A stretch of 64,000 nucleotides of DNA from Xanthomonas translucens pv. cerealis (GTDB lineage: Bacteria; Pseudomonadota; Gammaproteobacteria; Xanthomonadales; Xanthomonadaceae), in the NCBI RefSeq assembly GCF_006838285.1, contig NZ_CP038228.1, positions 1,736,001 to 1,800,000 of the forward strand, read 5' to 3'. Positions 22,201 through 30,102 of the stretch are shown here, piece after piece (the stretch's first letter is position 1; each line of letters opens with the position of its first letter). The translations under genes were made by a program, and so were the position numbers. Under the pieces are notes generated by a model. The model saw nothing but the letters and a program-made list of their open reading frames with translations. It was not told the origin of the DNA and searched no databases.

Positions 22201-24712
22201 CCGCCACTTCCTGGGCATCCGGATTGCCGAATCCCATCAGGATGTCGTTGCCTTCGCCACCGAAGAGCTGGTCGTTCCCACCGTAACCATAGAGGCGATC
22301 GTTCCCGTCTTCGCCATTCAGGATGTCGTTGCCATTGGGGTTCGCACCAGCCGACGCAGGACCGAGCAAATCCGAGCCGGTCGCGCTGTCGCCGATGATG
22401 AGGTCGTCGTTCTTTCCGCCGCTGAGGACATCGTCGTCCTGGCCGCCTTCGATGATGTCGTTACCGTCGCCGCCCATGACGATATCGTCGCCAGCGCCGG
22501 CATCGATCACATCGTTGCCACCCGGCAAAGTATCCGCATCCACGTCTACCCAACCAGGCGCATTGATCACCAGCTTGCCCGAACCGTCATAGTGAATGAA
22601 CCAGTTCTTGCCTCTGCTCACTACCGCCGAACCGAGGAAAGCGATCTGTTGGTTGAACCGGTCCAACTCGGTCTTTCCGTCCGAATCGCGCTGCGTGTCG
22701 TCGAGCGGCCTCAGGTTCAACTGACGCGCGCCATCGAAGATCAGGTCGTTGCCACTGCCGCCGAACAGCCTGTCATCGCCCGCCCCGCCGGCGATCAGGT
22801 CCTGATCGTCGCCGCCATCCAGGTAATCGTCGCCTGCGCCGCCGCTGAGTCCGTCGTTGCCTGCCAGCCCCCGAATGGTGTCATTACCAGCGTTGAGGGC
22901 CGGCTCACCGAAGACGTCGGCCTCGGTCGTCATGGCCGACGCGTCCACCACAGGCACATCGCCGGACAACATGATGCCCAATTGCCCGTTGGACCATTTG
23001 TCCACATAGATCGTATCGCCTGTGGCCAGATTCTTGACGATCAAACCGCCGACCGGCTCCGGCACCCAAGTCAGCGTCAACTTGCCGCTGGCATCCTTCC
23101 AGGTGCTTTCGGAAAGCCGGGCGCCGGCCGACACCGCCGCGTCATCGACATAGATGACGCCATCGCCCTGGCTGTCGTAGATGCGGTCGATGGTCGCCAG
23201 CACCGAGTCATTGCTGTAGAACCGGTAGATGTCCATGCCGGCACCGCCGTACAGCTGGTCGTTGCCCGAGCCGCCAGTGATATCGTCGTTGCCGCTCCCG
23301 CCCAATACCAGATCGTCTCCGCCGCCAGTGGCGATGATGTTGCTGTCATGCAGTGCCACGACCACATCCGAGCGCATGTCCGATTCGGAGCCGGCGTAGT
23401 GCATGGCACCGTCGTCCTGCAAACCCCAGCGTGCGCGTTCCAACAGATTCGTATCGAAGGCCATGCCTTCCGTCTTCGAGGTGACGTATTGGCTCAAGGA
23501 CTGAACGCCTCGTTTCACCTGTCTGCCGAGCGCTTCTGCGTCGAAGCCGAGGTAGCCATCGCCGCGGGATAGGACGTCGTTGAGCCGCCTGATAAAGCCG
23601 ACCTGTGGCGTTCTGCCATTCGCCTGCTGATAGAGCCCAGCCAGTACGACATCCGCGATGGCGGCTGCCAGGTTGATCTTCTTGACTTCACCATTTTCAT
23701 ACACAGAGAAGAAGCCATCAGCCCCACGCAATTCTGCACCGTCGATCTTGGACAAATCGGCCGCAAACGCATCAAGCGCCCCCTCCCCTGCAAGCTGACG
23801 CTGAACCAGCAACTCCAGCAGAGTACTAGCAGTGCGCATTGTTGGATCGATATCTTGATATACACCCTGAAATAATCTTGGAAATAATTCCTTGTAGACT
23901 TGGCTAGCCTTGAGAAATTCTTCCGAGTTCATGAATCCGGCCAGAAGCGTCATCGAATGCAGATCAACTGCCTTCTTGAAATCAGCCAACGCACTTCCGC
24001 CCCAACCGAACATGCTTTCAGCTTGTGGATCAATAGAAATCTGCCTTCCATCATTGATCTTGGCAAGTCCGCCCGTTTTATAGCTGAGCACCTCGCCATC
24101 CATCACGATTTGCTTGACATTGTTCCTGCGAACACTCAAGTCACCACGATCCATGTAATCATTAAATTCCTGCGGCAATTCATAGCCATTCGCCTTCAAC
24201 TGGGTCCGATAAGCCTCTATCCTTGGATAAGAGCTTCCCATCTCATAGATTCGTTCCGCGGACGCCTCAAAAGGAGCCTCATCAAAAACCGTTGCGCTTT
24301 TGTCAAAATAAACAGCCATCAGGGAGGCAAGCCCTCCACCGAGCGAATGTCCCGTAAAGCTAGTATTGGACTTATCAACTCCCTCGAGCCTCATTACATC
24401 AAGGTAAAATGCCGCAGCTTCATAGACTTGCATAGAATATATCCCGGCACCCGCCGGAATATTCCCCGTCTCCCAGTCGTCAGCTGCTGCTCCTTGCTCT
24501 CCAGTAGTACCTGCGTAGGCAATGACAACCTCACCAGTTCCCTTTTTTTGATAAGCACGAGCCATGAAACCCGAATCTGAAACACGCTCGTAAATTTGCT
24601 TCCACTCTTCCGGAATCTGCAACGTATTCAACTGGCTCCTGACAGCGATTTTCGCCCCATACACATTGGCCGAAAGTCGTGCGCAATCAAGCTGCGAATC
24701 TGTAAAATTCAT
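19238..24712 (-). CDS. N-terminal part of the giant RTX protein with a lipase (class 3-like) domain
   Basis: Predicted type I secreted, calcium-binding enzyme. Residues 1 to about 260 look like an alpha/beta hydrolase of the lipase-3 type. The nucleophile elbow is 'FTGHSLGGG' with S123, an acidic candidate is D205 ('VMDGEVLS') and a histidine candidate is H252 ('DLHSMTLL'). A helical linker reaches about residue 460, then many GGxGxD nonapeptides fold as calcium beta-rolls to about residue 1790. AGGGA lies 7 bases before the ATG. This frame ends at 19238 after about 30 shifted residues; the true continuation is in another frame (17583-19298). With one extra base near 19337-19339 the protein would be about 2,376 residues. 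It is downstream of the exporter genes and a lipoprotein, all on the minus strand. Local GC is lower than in the housekeeping genes. Confidence 0.8.
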   Translation of the reverse strand: MNFTDSQLDCARLSANVYGAKIAVRSQLNTLQIPEEWKQIYERVSDSGFMARAYQKKGTGEVVIAYAGTTGEQGAAADDWETGNIPAGAGIYSMQVYEAAAFYLDVMRLEGVDKSNTSFTGHSLGGGLASLMAVYFDKSATVFDEAPFEASAERIYEMGSSYPRIEAYRTQLKANGYELPQEFNDYMDRGDLSVRRNNVKQIVMDGEVLSYKTGGLAKINDGRQISIDPQAESMFGWGGSALADFKKAVDLHSMTLLAGFMNSEEFLKASQVYKELFPRLFQGVYQDIDPTMRTASTLLELLVQRQLAGEGALDAFAADLSKIDGAELRGADGFFSVYENGEVKKINLAAAIADVVLAGLYQQANGRTPQVGFIRRLNDVLSRGDGYLGFDAEALGRQVKRGVQSLSQYVTSKTEGMAFDTNLLERARWGLQDDGAMHYAGSESDMRSDVVVALHDSNIIATGGGDDLVLGGSGNDDITGGSGNDQLYGGAGMDIYRFYSNDSVLATIDRIYDSQGDGVIYVDDAAVSAGARLSESTWKDASGKLTLTWVPEPVGGLIVKNLATGDTIYVDKWSNGQLGIMLSGDVPVVDASAMTTEADVFGEPALNAGNDTIRGLAGNDGLSGGAGDDYLDGGDDQDLIAGGAGDDRLFGGSGNDLIFDGARQLNLRPLDDTQRDSDGKTELDRFNQQIAFLGSAVVSRGKNWFIHYDGSGKLVINAPGWVDVDADTLPGGNDVIDAGAGDDIVMGGDGNDIIEGGQDDDVLSGGKNDDLIIGDSATGSDLLGPASAGANPNGNDILNGEDGNDRLYGYGGNDQLFGGEGNDILMGFGNPDAQEVAGQENDYLDGGAGDDKIEGGGGNDIIYGGSGADELAGDDQKVDIALHGNDFIDGGEGDDLIWGFGGADTLKGGAGNDTITGDYVGLPQWAQGDDVIDAGDGDDVVQGNGGNDLIYGGAGNDVLSGGEGEDRVFGGDGTDELQGGAGDDVLYGGAGDDRLYGEAGNDYLQGGDGNDELQGGEGNDTLHGDLGADTLYGQAGDDFLNGGDGNDALQGGSGNDTLDGGNGVDYLWGGEGDDTLRGGQQNDELYGEAGNDALDGGDGNDLLFGNEGNDSLSGGRGDDQLNSGAGSDTLLGGAGADSLYGQEGDDVLYGEDGNDVLFGGAGNDTLSGGDGDDVLVGEAGDDLMEGGGGSNSYFFDRGFGHDVVRLAAGAKDQFVFRGDIASDELIFTRSGDDLTIRMADDTAAVSLMGYFVAGNQGVIRTADGYSYSASSFANGALQGRVTKGTDGADTIEGTNSADRIYGMAGNDTIYGGAGDDVLDGGAGDDVLYDGAGNDTLVGGTGNDTYFVGSFSGLDTISQLGASNAGKDRIVLSQFDFQSIMNYQISGSDLLIASRADNGPGAIVRLEGFLAAGAPRHVIELGDGKTLTALDFNRVAWYGTNGADTYSGGFSPDSIYGGAGNDVLAGGAGDDDISGDDGDDTLYGGIGNDSLSDGQGRDVVYGEEGDDTFNIARDSQVDRFVGGKGNDAYYMYHNYTSSWQPPVADLSEIEEDADGGVDTIYTNYYIVRLASNIENAVVKAASFWYATVPSQVIGNELNNTIRIEQGSAAGSYSDRKYLLDGGAGDDTLIGQESDDTYVVDSEGDVIVESFAYSSVDTVRASLSYSIADKLQLENIELTNDSLESTATGNRLSNVLNGRMSSAVNTLIGGAGDDTYIAGENDIIIEEVAGGQDTRMVYGDFDVPSGANIEIYRLVEGYYATLRGDEEDNILYASVEGGALIGGDGNDHLMRRTGFRIGLKAAMAMTFCSHLPRVVFWSAAAVQTKL
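19345..23330 (-). repeat. Tandem RTX (GGxGxDxUx) nonapeptide-coding repeats
   Basis: About 4 kb of degenerate 27-base repeats encodes runs such as 'GGAGDDVLYGGAGDDRLYG'. They form several blocks (roughly 23.3-23.2, 22.9-22.7, 22.5-21.2, 20.85-20.7 and 20.4-20.2 kb) separated by non-RTX inserts. The two longest blocks carry near-identical units and are a likely site for recombination or assembly errors. Confidence 0.85.
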
Positions 24713-24742
24713 AATAACATCCCTATTTTATTGAATTGCAAT

Positions 24743-24781
24743 TTATTTACAAACTGCATACTTCCGTTTTCGCAAAATCCA
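24743..24781 (-). pseudogene. Relic of a lipoprotein C-terminus just upstream of the RTX gene
   Basis: Reading the minus strand from 24781, 12 codons before a TAA read WILRKRKYAVCK. This resembles the C-terminal ends of the two neighbouring lipoproteins ('YKIRKYAICK' in the broken copy, 'FKIRKYLICS' in the intact one). The spacing from here to the RTX ATG matches that between the broken lipoprotein and the RTX relic further up. It is short, so chance similarity is possible, but both flanks agree. Confidence 0.45.
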
Positions 24782-24836
24782 GCTAACAATTAGTGAATTT
24801 CACTTTAATAGCGTTATATAAATCACGACCACCTTG

Positions 24837-25439
24837 TCAACTGCAAATCAGATATTTTCTTATTTTAAAAAATTTCTCGATCGAATCTGGCGGCCCCTCA
24901 CTGGGTTGATCCGTCATAAAAGCTATATCGTCCCAAGATATGTAAGTAACCGGTTTGTCTGCATGGCGAAGCCCCCAATTGTGCGTTCCCGAAAGATTGA
25001 TTCCCATGCGCGCGATAGGCGCTTCATGCTGATCGATTTCCTGCATCGTCCGGTTGTGCCAGCGATAGACGCTAATCAGATAAGACCCAGCAGGCTTACC
25101 AACACAAAACTCCTCTAGATCCCCGCTAGTGACAACGATCAAATAAGCATCACCATCGATAATATCAAAGGAAAGCATCTCCGGAACTCCCTTTGTCCCG
25201 CTTTTGGCAGACCAGTGGACACCCAAGGGCGCATAACTGATTTCCTGGTAGACGGGAGGTCCATCCGTTGAATTAGGAAAACCGCTCTTCAACGCCACCG
25301 AGTAGCGATCCACATCGATACGCTGTCCATCGCTGAGCCAGACTTGCTCCTTCCAGCGCATCTCCTCCTTATTGCTGCATCCCGCCAAGGTGGCAGCTGT
25401 AAGCAGCATACCGAACATAGTCCATCTCCGTCTCATCAT
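24837..25439 (-). CDS. Small lipoprotein, candidate immunity protein for the RTX lipase
   Basis: The 200-residue product starts MMRRRWTMFGMLLTAATLAGC with a clear lipobox (LAGC, C21), so it is a lipidated envelope protein. The mature part has no recognised enzymatic motif: 'KEQVWLSDGQRIDVDRYSVAL', 'GPPVYQEISYAPLGVHW', 'GINLSGTHNWGLRHADK'. A paralogue with two stop codons lies just upstream. Both sit between the type I secretion genes and the RTX lipase gene, in the same orientation. A cognate periplasmic immunity lipoprotein is a reasonable inference, because secreted lipase effectors are commonly paired with such proteins. A role in calcium- or lipid-related secretion is an alternative. GGAG lies 9 bases before the ATG. 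Local DNA is AT-rich. Confidence 0.7.
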   Translation of the reverse strand: MMRRRWTMFGMLLTAATLAGCSNKEEMRWKEQVWLSDGQRIDVDRYSVALKSGFPNSTDGPPVYQEISYAPLGVHWSAKSGTKGVPEMLSFDIIDGDAYLIVVTSGDLEEFCVGKPAGSYLISVYRWHNRTMQEIDQHEAPIARMGINLSGTHNWGLRHADKPVTYISWDDIAFMTDQPSEGPPDSIEKFFKIRKYLICS

Positions 25440-25483
25440 TTTCGCTATCTCCGTGGAGGCATCTTATTTATGAATTTCATCAT

Positions 25484-25554
25484 TACAGCAGACTTTGCTC
25501 CATACAAGTCCCTGACAGCCGTGTACAATCAAGCTGCGCCTTGGTAAAATCCAT
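25484..25554 (-). pseudogene. Relic of a second RTX lipase N-terminus
   Basis: From ATG 25554 the minus strand encodes MDFTKAQLDCTRLSG, identical at 10 of the first 14 positions to the intact RTX protein (MNFTDSQLDCARLS). After a one-base shift it continues DLYGAKSAV (RTX: NVYGAKIAV). Homology stops there, and 45 bases later the intact lipoprotein starts. The leader before the ATG (AAGGATGATTAATT) also resembles the RTX leader. The rest of this second gene is gone. Confidence 0.75.
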
Positions 25555-25588
25555 AATTAATCATCCTTTTATATTAATAATTCACAAA

Positions 25589-26196
25589 TCATTTGCAAAT
25601 TGCATATTTCCTTATTTTGTAGAACTCTGAAATCAACTCTGGGGGTCCTGCACTAAGCTACCCCGTCACAAATGCCACATCATCCCAAGACAAGTAAGTC
25701 TTAGGCTTGTCTCCATGTCGAAACCCCCAATTCCCTGTTCCTGACAAGTTGATTCCCATGCGCGCGATAGGCGCTTCACGTTGATCAATTTTCTGCATCA
25801 CTCCTTTACGCCAGCGATAAACATTAATCAGATAGGAACCTCGCGGCTTACCCACACAGAACACTTCAGCTCTTTCGTTAGCGTGAACAACCAGATAGGC
25901 GTCGCCTTGAATAATATCGAATGACCCCATGCTACTTGAACAATTCATGTTTTAATCTTTGGTAGACCAATGAACCCCCAAAGGGGCATAGGTGATTTCT
26001 TGGTAAACAGGAGGGCCGTCCGTCGCGTTAGGAAAACCGCTCTTCAACGCCACCGAGTAGCGATCCACATCGATACGCCGTCCATCGCTGAGCCAAACTT
26101 GCTCCTTCCAGCGCATCTCCTCCTTGTTGCTGCATCCCGCCAAGGTGGCGGCGATAAGCAGCACACCATGCATGGCCCATCTCCATCCCGTCATTC
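25589..26196 (-). pseudogene. Second copy of the lipoprotein, broken by two stop codons
   Basis: Paralogue of the intact lipoprotein at 24837-25439, recognisable end to end in one frame. It starts MTGWRWAMHGVLLIAATLAGC at 26196 with a strong GGAGGTGA site. The first part 'SNKEEMRWKEQVWLSDGRR...' is nearly identical to the intact copy. A TAA follows 'HWSTKD' (25952-25954), and a TAG follows 'DDVAFVTG' near the end. The frame then continues 'LSAGPPELISEFYKIRKYAICK' to a TGA at 25589. The truncated product (about 80 residues) would keep the signal peptide but lose most of the mature domain. A reading frame restarts at ATG 25948 but lacks a signal peptide. Confidence 0.75.
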
Positions 26197-26350
26197 CATC
26201 ACCTCCCTCATAACACCTCATTGTGCGCGTTGACGTCATAATTGCAGGCGACAAGCGTTTCCAATTTATCGATCTTGCGAATTCATCGGCCAACTTCGAC
26301 CGCTTGACAGTAACCTCTTGGGATGTCTTGCCGCGTCGGAGTTCCATTTT

Positions 26351-27772
26351 TTAGCGCTCCCTGAGCGCTTCACTAGTGTGCTGCTCTAACGGACTGAGCA
26401 AATAATCGATTAGCCGCCTCTTCCCGGTCTTGATCTCTGCGCTCAGGCTCATTCCCGATGTCAAGCGCACGTCTACTCCATCGATATTCAGTGTGGCACC
26501 ATCCAACTTGATACGCGCCGGAAATACCAACCCCAGTTTCTCGTCCTGTGCTGCATCGTGGGAAACCGAGACCATGCGCCCAGTCAGGTAACCATACCGG
26601 GTATACGGAAAGCTCTCGACCTTCACAGTTACGGCTTGACCGGGACGCACAAAGCCGATGTCCTTGTTCAATACGGTAGCCTCCACCTCCAGCGCCTCCT
26701 CGGCCGGCACCACGACCAGCAACGACTGCGCCGGCGTCACCACACCGCCAACCGTGTGCACCGCCAGCTGCTGAACCGTGCCATCCACGGGGGCGCGCAA
26801 TTCCATCAGCTTGTCGCGTTGCCCGGTCTTTGCCACGTCCTGGGTGAGCTGCCCGGCTTGTTCGTTCGCCTGGCGCACGGCATCCAGCGCCTGCTGCCGG
26901 GTATCGGTCACCAGCATTCGCAGTTCCTCCTGGGCCGCGCTGAGAGCAGAGCGTATCTCCTGCAGGCGATTGCGCTGCGTCGCGAGTTGGCTTTCCGCGG
27001 CGATGCGCTCTTGTTCGCGCAGCAAATACTCGTGGCGCCCTACATATTTGCCTTCGACCAGACGACCATAGTCCTCCGCGCGCACCTTGGAAATACGTGC
27101 GGACTCGGCCAGCGGGCCAATCTCATCCTGTGTCGTACGAAGTTCAGCCTGCCTTTGCGCAATGCTGGCTTGCAGGTTGTGACGGCGAGCCTGGAAGGCG
27201 TCGAACTGGCTGACGACCAGTTGCTGTTCGCTTGCAACCCGCTCGGCATTCAAATCGGGAGCCAGGTCCAACTTCGGCGGCCGACCATCGGCGATTGACC
27301 GAGCAAGCGCCGATTGGCGCAGAACCGTTAGACGGGCATTGGCCAGGGCATCGCCAGCCTGGGCAAAGTCGGCACCGGTTGCCGTCGCATCCAACTCGAT
27401 CAGACGTTGCCCACGCCTCACCGCCTGTCCATCGCGTACCAATATCCTGCGTACTACCGCTGTCTCCGCAGTCTGCACCACCTTGGTTCTTGAGTCGACG
27501 ACAGTCTTGCCCGGCGCGACTGCGACGATGTCCAGCTTGCCCACGCAGGCCCACAGCAAAGCGACGCAGAAGAACGCGATGATGATCCGCATCGTCCAGC
27601 GTGCCGTAGGCGATACGGGCGTTTCGGTCAGCTCGAGATGGGCGGGCAGGAAAGCACGCTCGTCCTCGGTGCGGATCGGCGGATCCAGTTGGGCGCGTAC
27701 CGACCAGGCCGAGCGAACGATTGTGGAATAACGATGGAAGAAATCGCGCCATCCCTGGAGCCGATGCTTCAT
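26351..27772 (-). CDS. HlyD-family type I secretion periplasmic adaptor
   Basis: Membrane fusion protein linking the ABC exporter to an outer-membrane TolC-type channel. It has 473 residues. The cytoplasmic N-terminus (1-58) is followed by one transmembrane helix (about 61-77, '[18 protein letters not shown]') and a lipoyl half '[19 protein letters not shown]'. A long coiled coil (about 150-320) and the second lipoyl/beta-barrel part ('[21 protein letters not shown]', '[19 protein letters not shown]') complete the HlyD plan. Its ATG overlaps the stop of the ABC transporter gene (ATGA), so the two are coupled. No tolC-like gene is in the window, so the outer-membrane partner must be encoded elsewhere. 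Confidence 0.93.
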   Translation of the reverse strand: MKHRLQGWRDFFHRYSTIVRSAWSVRAQLDPPIRTEDERAFLPAHLELTETPVSPTARWTMRIIIAFFCVALLWACVGKLDIVAVAPGKTVVDSRTKVVQTAETAVVRRILVRDGQAVRRGQRLIELDATATGADFAQAGDALANARLTVLRQSALARSIADGRPPKLDLAPDLNAERVASEQQLVVSQFDAFQARRHNLQASIAQRQAELRTTQDEIGPLAESARISKVRAEDYGRLVEGKYVGRHEYLLREQERIAAESQLATQRNRLQEIRSALSAAQEELRMLVTDTRQQALDAVRQANEQAGQLTQDVAKTGQRDKLMELRAPVDGTVQQLAVHTVGGVVTPAQSLLVVVPAEEALEVEATVLNKDIGFVRPGQAVTVKVESFPYTRYGYLTGRMVSVSHDAAQDEKLGLVFPARIKLDGATLNIDGVDVRLTSGMSLSAEIKTGKRRLIDYLLSPLEQHTSEALRER

Positions 27773-29904
27773 GATGTCCCCTGCTGAAGCCGGTACAGAT
27801 GTGCATAGTGTCCGTCTGGTCGATCGACCAATTCGCCATGCGAGCCGCTCTCTACGATGCGCCCTTTCTCCACTACCACGATGCGATTGGCATGGCGCAC
27901 GGTCGATAGGCGATGCGCGATGATCAGCACGGTGCGGCCCTTGCAGATCGCTCGCATATTGTTCATGACTGCGTGCTCCGACTCGTAGTCCAGCGCGCTG
28001 GTCGCCTCGTCCAGGATCAGGATGCGCGGATTGCCGATCAACGCACGCGCAATGGCGATGCGCTGACGCTGGCCGCCGGACAGGCCGGTGCCATGCTCGC
28101 CAACCCTGGTGTCGTAGCCTTCCGGCAGGGCCACGATGAAATCGTGCGCTCCGGCCAGCTTGGCTGCGTGGATGACCCGCTCCAGCGGCATGCCCGGATC
28201 CGACAGGGCGATATTCTCGCGCACGCTGCGGTTGAACAGGAAGTTCTCCTGTAGCACCACGCCCAGTTGCCGGCGTAGCCATGCCGGATCGGCCAGCGCA
28301 AGGTCCTGCCCATCTATCAGTACACGGCCGCGCTCGGGGGTATACAGCCTCTGCACCAACTTGGTCAGGGTGCTCTTGCCGGACCCGGATCGGCCGACGA
28401 TGCCGAGGATTTCACCCGGGCGGACATCCAGTTCTATGGCGTTGAGCACCTCTGCCGCGTCGGAACGATAGCGGAAGGTGACCCGCTCGAACGTGACTTG
28501 CCCGCGGATCGGTGGCAACGCCATGCGACTGCCTGGCACCTCGGTACGCGTATTGAGAATGTCGCCAAGCCGCTCGACCGAGATGCCGACCTGCTGAAAG
28601 TCCTGCCACAGCTGCGCCAACCGGATGATTGGGGCGGTGACCTGACCGGAAAGCATATTGAAGGCGATCAGTTGTCCAACCGACAGCTTGCCTTCGATGA
28701 CCAGCTTGGCACCCCAGAACAACACGGCCACAGCCGTCGTCTTCTGCACTAGTTGCACACCCTGCTGCCCCAGGGTGGCGATCCGGGTCACGCCGAAGCC
28801 GGCACTGACGTACCCGGCCAACTGGTTGTCCCAGGTCCGGGTGACGCGAGGATCCACCGCCATCGCCTTGACCGTGCCAATGCCGCTGACCGTTTCCACC
28901 AGGAACGACTGGTTGTCCGCACCACGCGCAAACTTCTCGTTCAGACGTGTCCGTAGCACCGGCGTGATCAGACCCGAGATCAGCGCGTACAGGGGGAGCG
29001 ACAACACCACGATCAAGGTCAGCCAGCCGCTGTACCAGAACATTACTGCCAGGAACACGACCGTAAAAAACAGATCCAGGACCGACGTCAGCGCCTGGCC
29101 GGTCAGGAAGTTGCGGATATTTTCCAGTTCGCGGACGCGCGCGATGGTGTCGCCCACCCTCCTCGACTCGAAGTAGGCTAACGGCAACGCGAGCACGTGA
29201 CGGAACAGACGTGCACCCAGTTCTACGTCGATCTTGCTGGTGGTATGGGCGAACACATAGGTCCGCAGTCCCGAGAGCAGCACCTCGAAGACCGCCATCG
29301 AGACCAACCCGATCGCGATGACATCCAATGTCGTCAATCCATGGTGCACCAGCACTTTGTCCATCACCACCTGGTAGAACAGCGGCGTTACCAAAGCGAA
29401 CAACTGAATGAAGAACGAGACGACGAACACTTCAAGCATCAGCTTGCGGTACTTGACCACCGCGGGAATAAACCAGCTGAAGTCGAACTTGGCCAGCTCT
29501 CCGAGAACCGACGCGCGCGAAGCCACCTGAAGAAGACGCCCCCCATAGCGTGCTTCGAACTCCTCACGAGAGATCGAGCATGGACGTTGCTTCGCCAAGT
29601 CATGGATCAAGACTTGTTCGTGCCCAACCTTTGCGACAATGAAAGCGTCACCATCCTGCATCAGCGCAAGCGCTGGAAGCGCAACCATGCCGATACGCGA
29701 CGGTGGAGGCGAAGTGACCTTGGCCTTCAGCCCCAACTGTTTGGCCGCCAGAAGCAATGCCGCTTCATCGAATGGCTCGCCGACACGCCCAAACGAATGC
29801 GCAATCTGGGCCGCATCGGCCGCAATTCCATGGAATTGCGCGAGCAATACCAAGCCATGCAATGCAATGCAATGCAAGATCCGACTGGCCATGTACCGGC
29901 TCAT
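27769..29904 (-). CDS. HlyB-like type I secretion ABC transporter (5' end altered by a repeat tract)
   Basis: Inner-membrane exporter for the RTX protein. Domains: C39-like domain (about 15-130) lacking the catalytic cysteine, as in HlyB, so it docks rather than cleaves the substrate. Then come a six-helix membrane domain (about 150-440, '[17 protein letters not shown]'-type core) and an ATPase with Walker A 'GRSGSGKST', signature '[15 protein letters not shown]', Walker B '[12 protein letters not shown]' and 'IIAHRLS'. The start given is an internal ATG. The natural start is probably ATG 29944 (AAGGA 6 bases upstream; '[16 protein letters not shown]'), but four TGCAT units at 29857-29876 put it out of frame. 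Initiation at 29904 replaces the true N-terminus with '[17 protein letters not shown]'. Whether that product is made or works is unknown. Confidence 0.88.
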   Translation of the reverse strand: MSRYMASRILHCIALHGLVLLAQFHGIAADAAQIAHSFGRVGEPFDEAALLLAAKQLGLKAKVTSPPPSRIGMVALPALALMQDGDAFIVAKVGHEQVLIHDLAKQRPCSISREEFEARYGGRLLQVASRASVLGELAKFDFSWFIPAVVKYRKLMLEVFVVSFFIQLFALVTPLFYQVVMDKVLVHHGLTTLDVIAIGLVSMAVFEVLLSGLRTYVFAHTTSKIDVELGARLFRHVLALPLAYFESRRVGDTIARVRELENIRNFLTGQALTSVLDLFFTVVFLAVMFWYSGWLTLIVVLSLPLYALISGLITPVLRTRLNEKFARGADNQSFLVETVSGIGTVKAMAVDPRVTRTWDNQLAGYVSAGFGVTRIATLGQQGVQLVQKTTAVAVLFWGAKLVIEGKLSVGQLIAFNMLSGQVTAPIIRLAQLWQDFQQVGISVERLGDILNTRTEVPGSRMALPPIRGQVTFERVTFRYRSDAAEVLNAIELDVRPGEILGIVGRSGSGKSTLTKLVQRLYTPERGRVLIDGQDLALADPAWLRRQLGVVLQENFLFNRSVRENIALSDPGMPLERVIHAAKLAGAHDFIVALPEGYDTRVGEHGTGLSGGQRQRIAIARALIGNPRILILDEATSALDYESEHAVMNNMRAICKGRTVLIIAHRLSTVRHANRIVVVEKGRIVESGSHGELVDRPDGHYAHLYRLQQGTS
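29857..29876 (-). repeat. Pentanucleotide tract (TGCAT)x4 inside the exporter 5' coding region
   Basis: Four perfect copies of ATGCA on the + strand (TGCAT on the coding strand) lie between the likely natural start at 29944 and the conserved C39-like domain. Two or five copies would join 'SDLALH' in frame with '[14 protein letters not shown]'; four do not. This is the architecture of a slipped-strand phase-variable locus. Confidence 0.85.
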
Positions 29905-29991
29905 CGCCCTCGACTAACGAAAGCGGCGCTACTCCCCCTGACATAAGCAATCCTTGCTTGTAGCCCCAAATGAGGACTAATGAGATTCCAT

Positions 29992-30020
29992 AGAATCCAT
30001 GTTCCGCGACTTTTCGTCAA
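29992..30020 (-). promoter_or_regulatory. Candidate promoter of the secretion island
   Basis: On the minus strand TTGACG (30015-30020) and GATTCT (29992-29997) are 17 bases apart, in the 158-base AT-rich gap between the VIT-domain gene and the natural start of the exporter gene. The -35 box is good and the -10 box moderate. Transcription from here could cover exporter, adaptor, lipoproteins and RTX gene. Confidence 0.45.
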
Positions 30021-30102
30021 CCAGGATCTAGCTATTTCTTGCTCCTTTTCTGTCCCCCAAGGAACACAGCGCGTTTATTTTTCTTGAGATTTTCCTTCCG
30101 CC

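Noticed and set aside
19289..23572. Long + strand frames (up to 543 codons) opposite the RTX repeats, rich in Val/Ile/Ala.
   Set aside because: They are antisense readings of the 27-base RTX repeats and follow their period; no starts or motifs support expression.
25658..25948. A separate 96-codon gene from ATG 25948.
   Set aside because: It is in frame with and homologous to the C-terminal half of the upstream lipoprotein, separated only by a TAA, and lacks a signal peptide, so it belongs to one broken gene.
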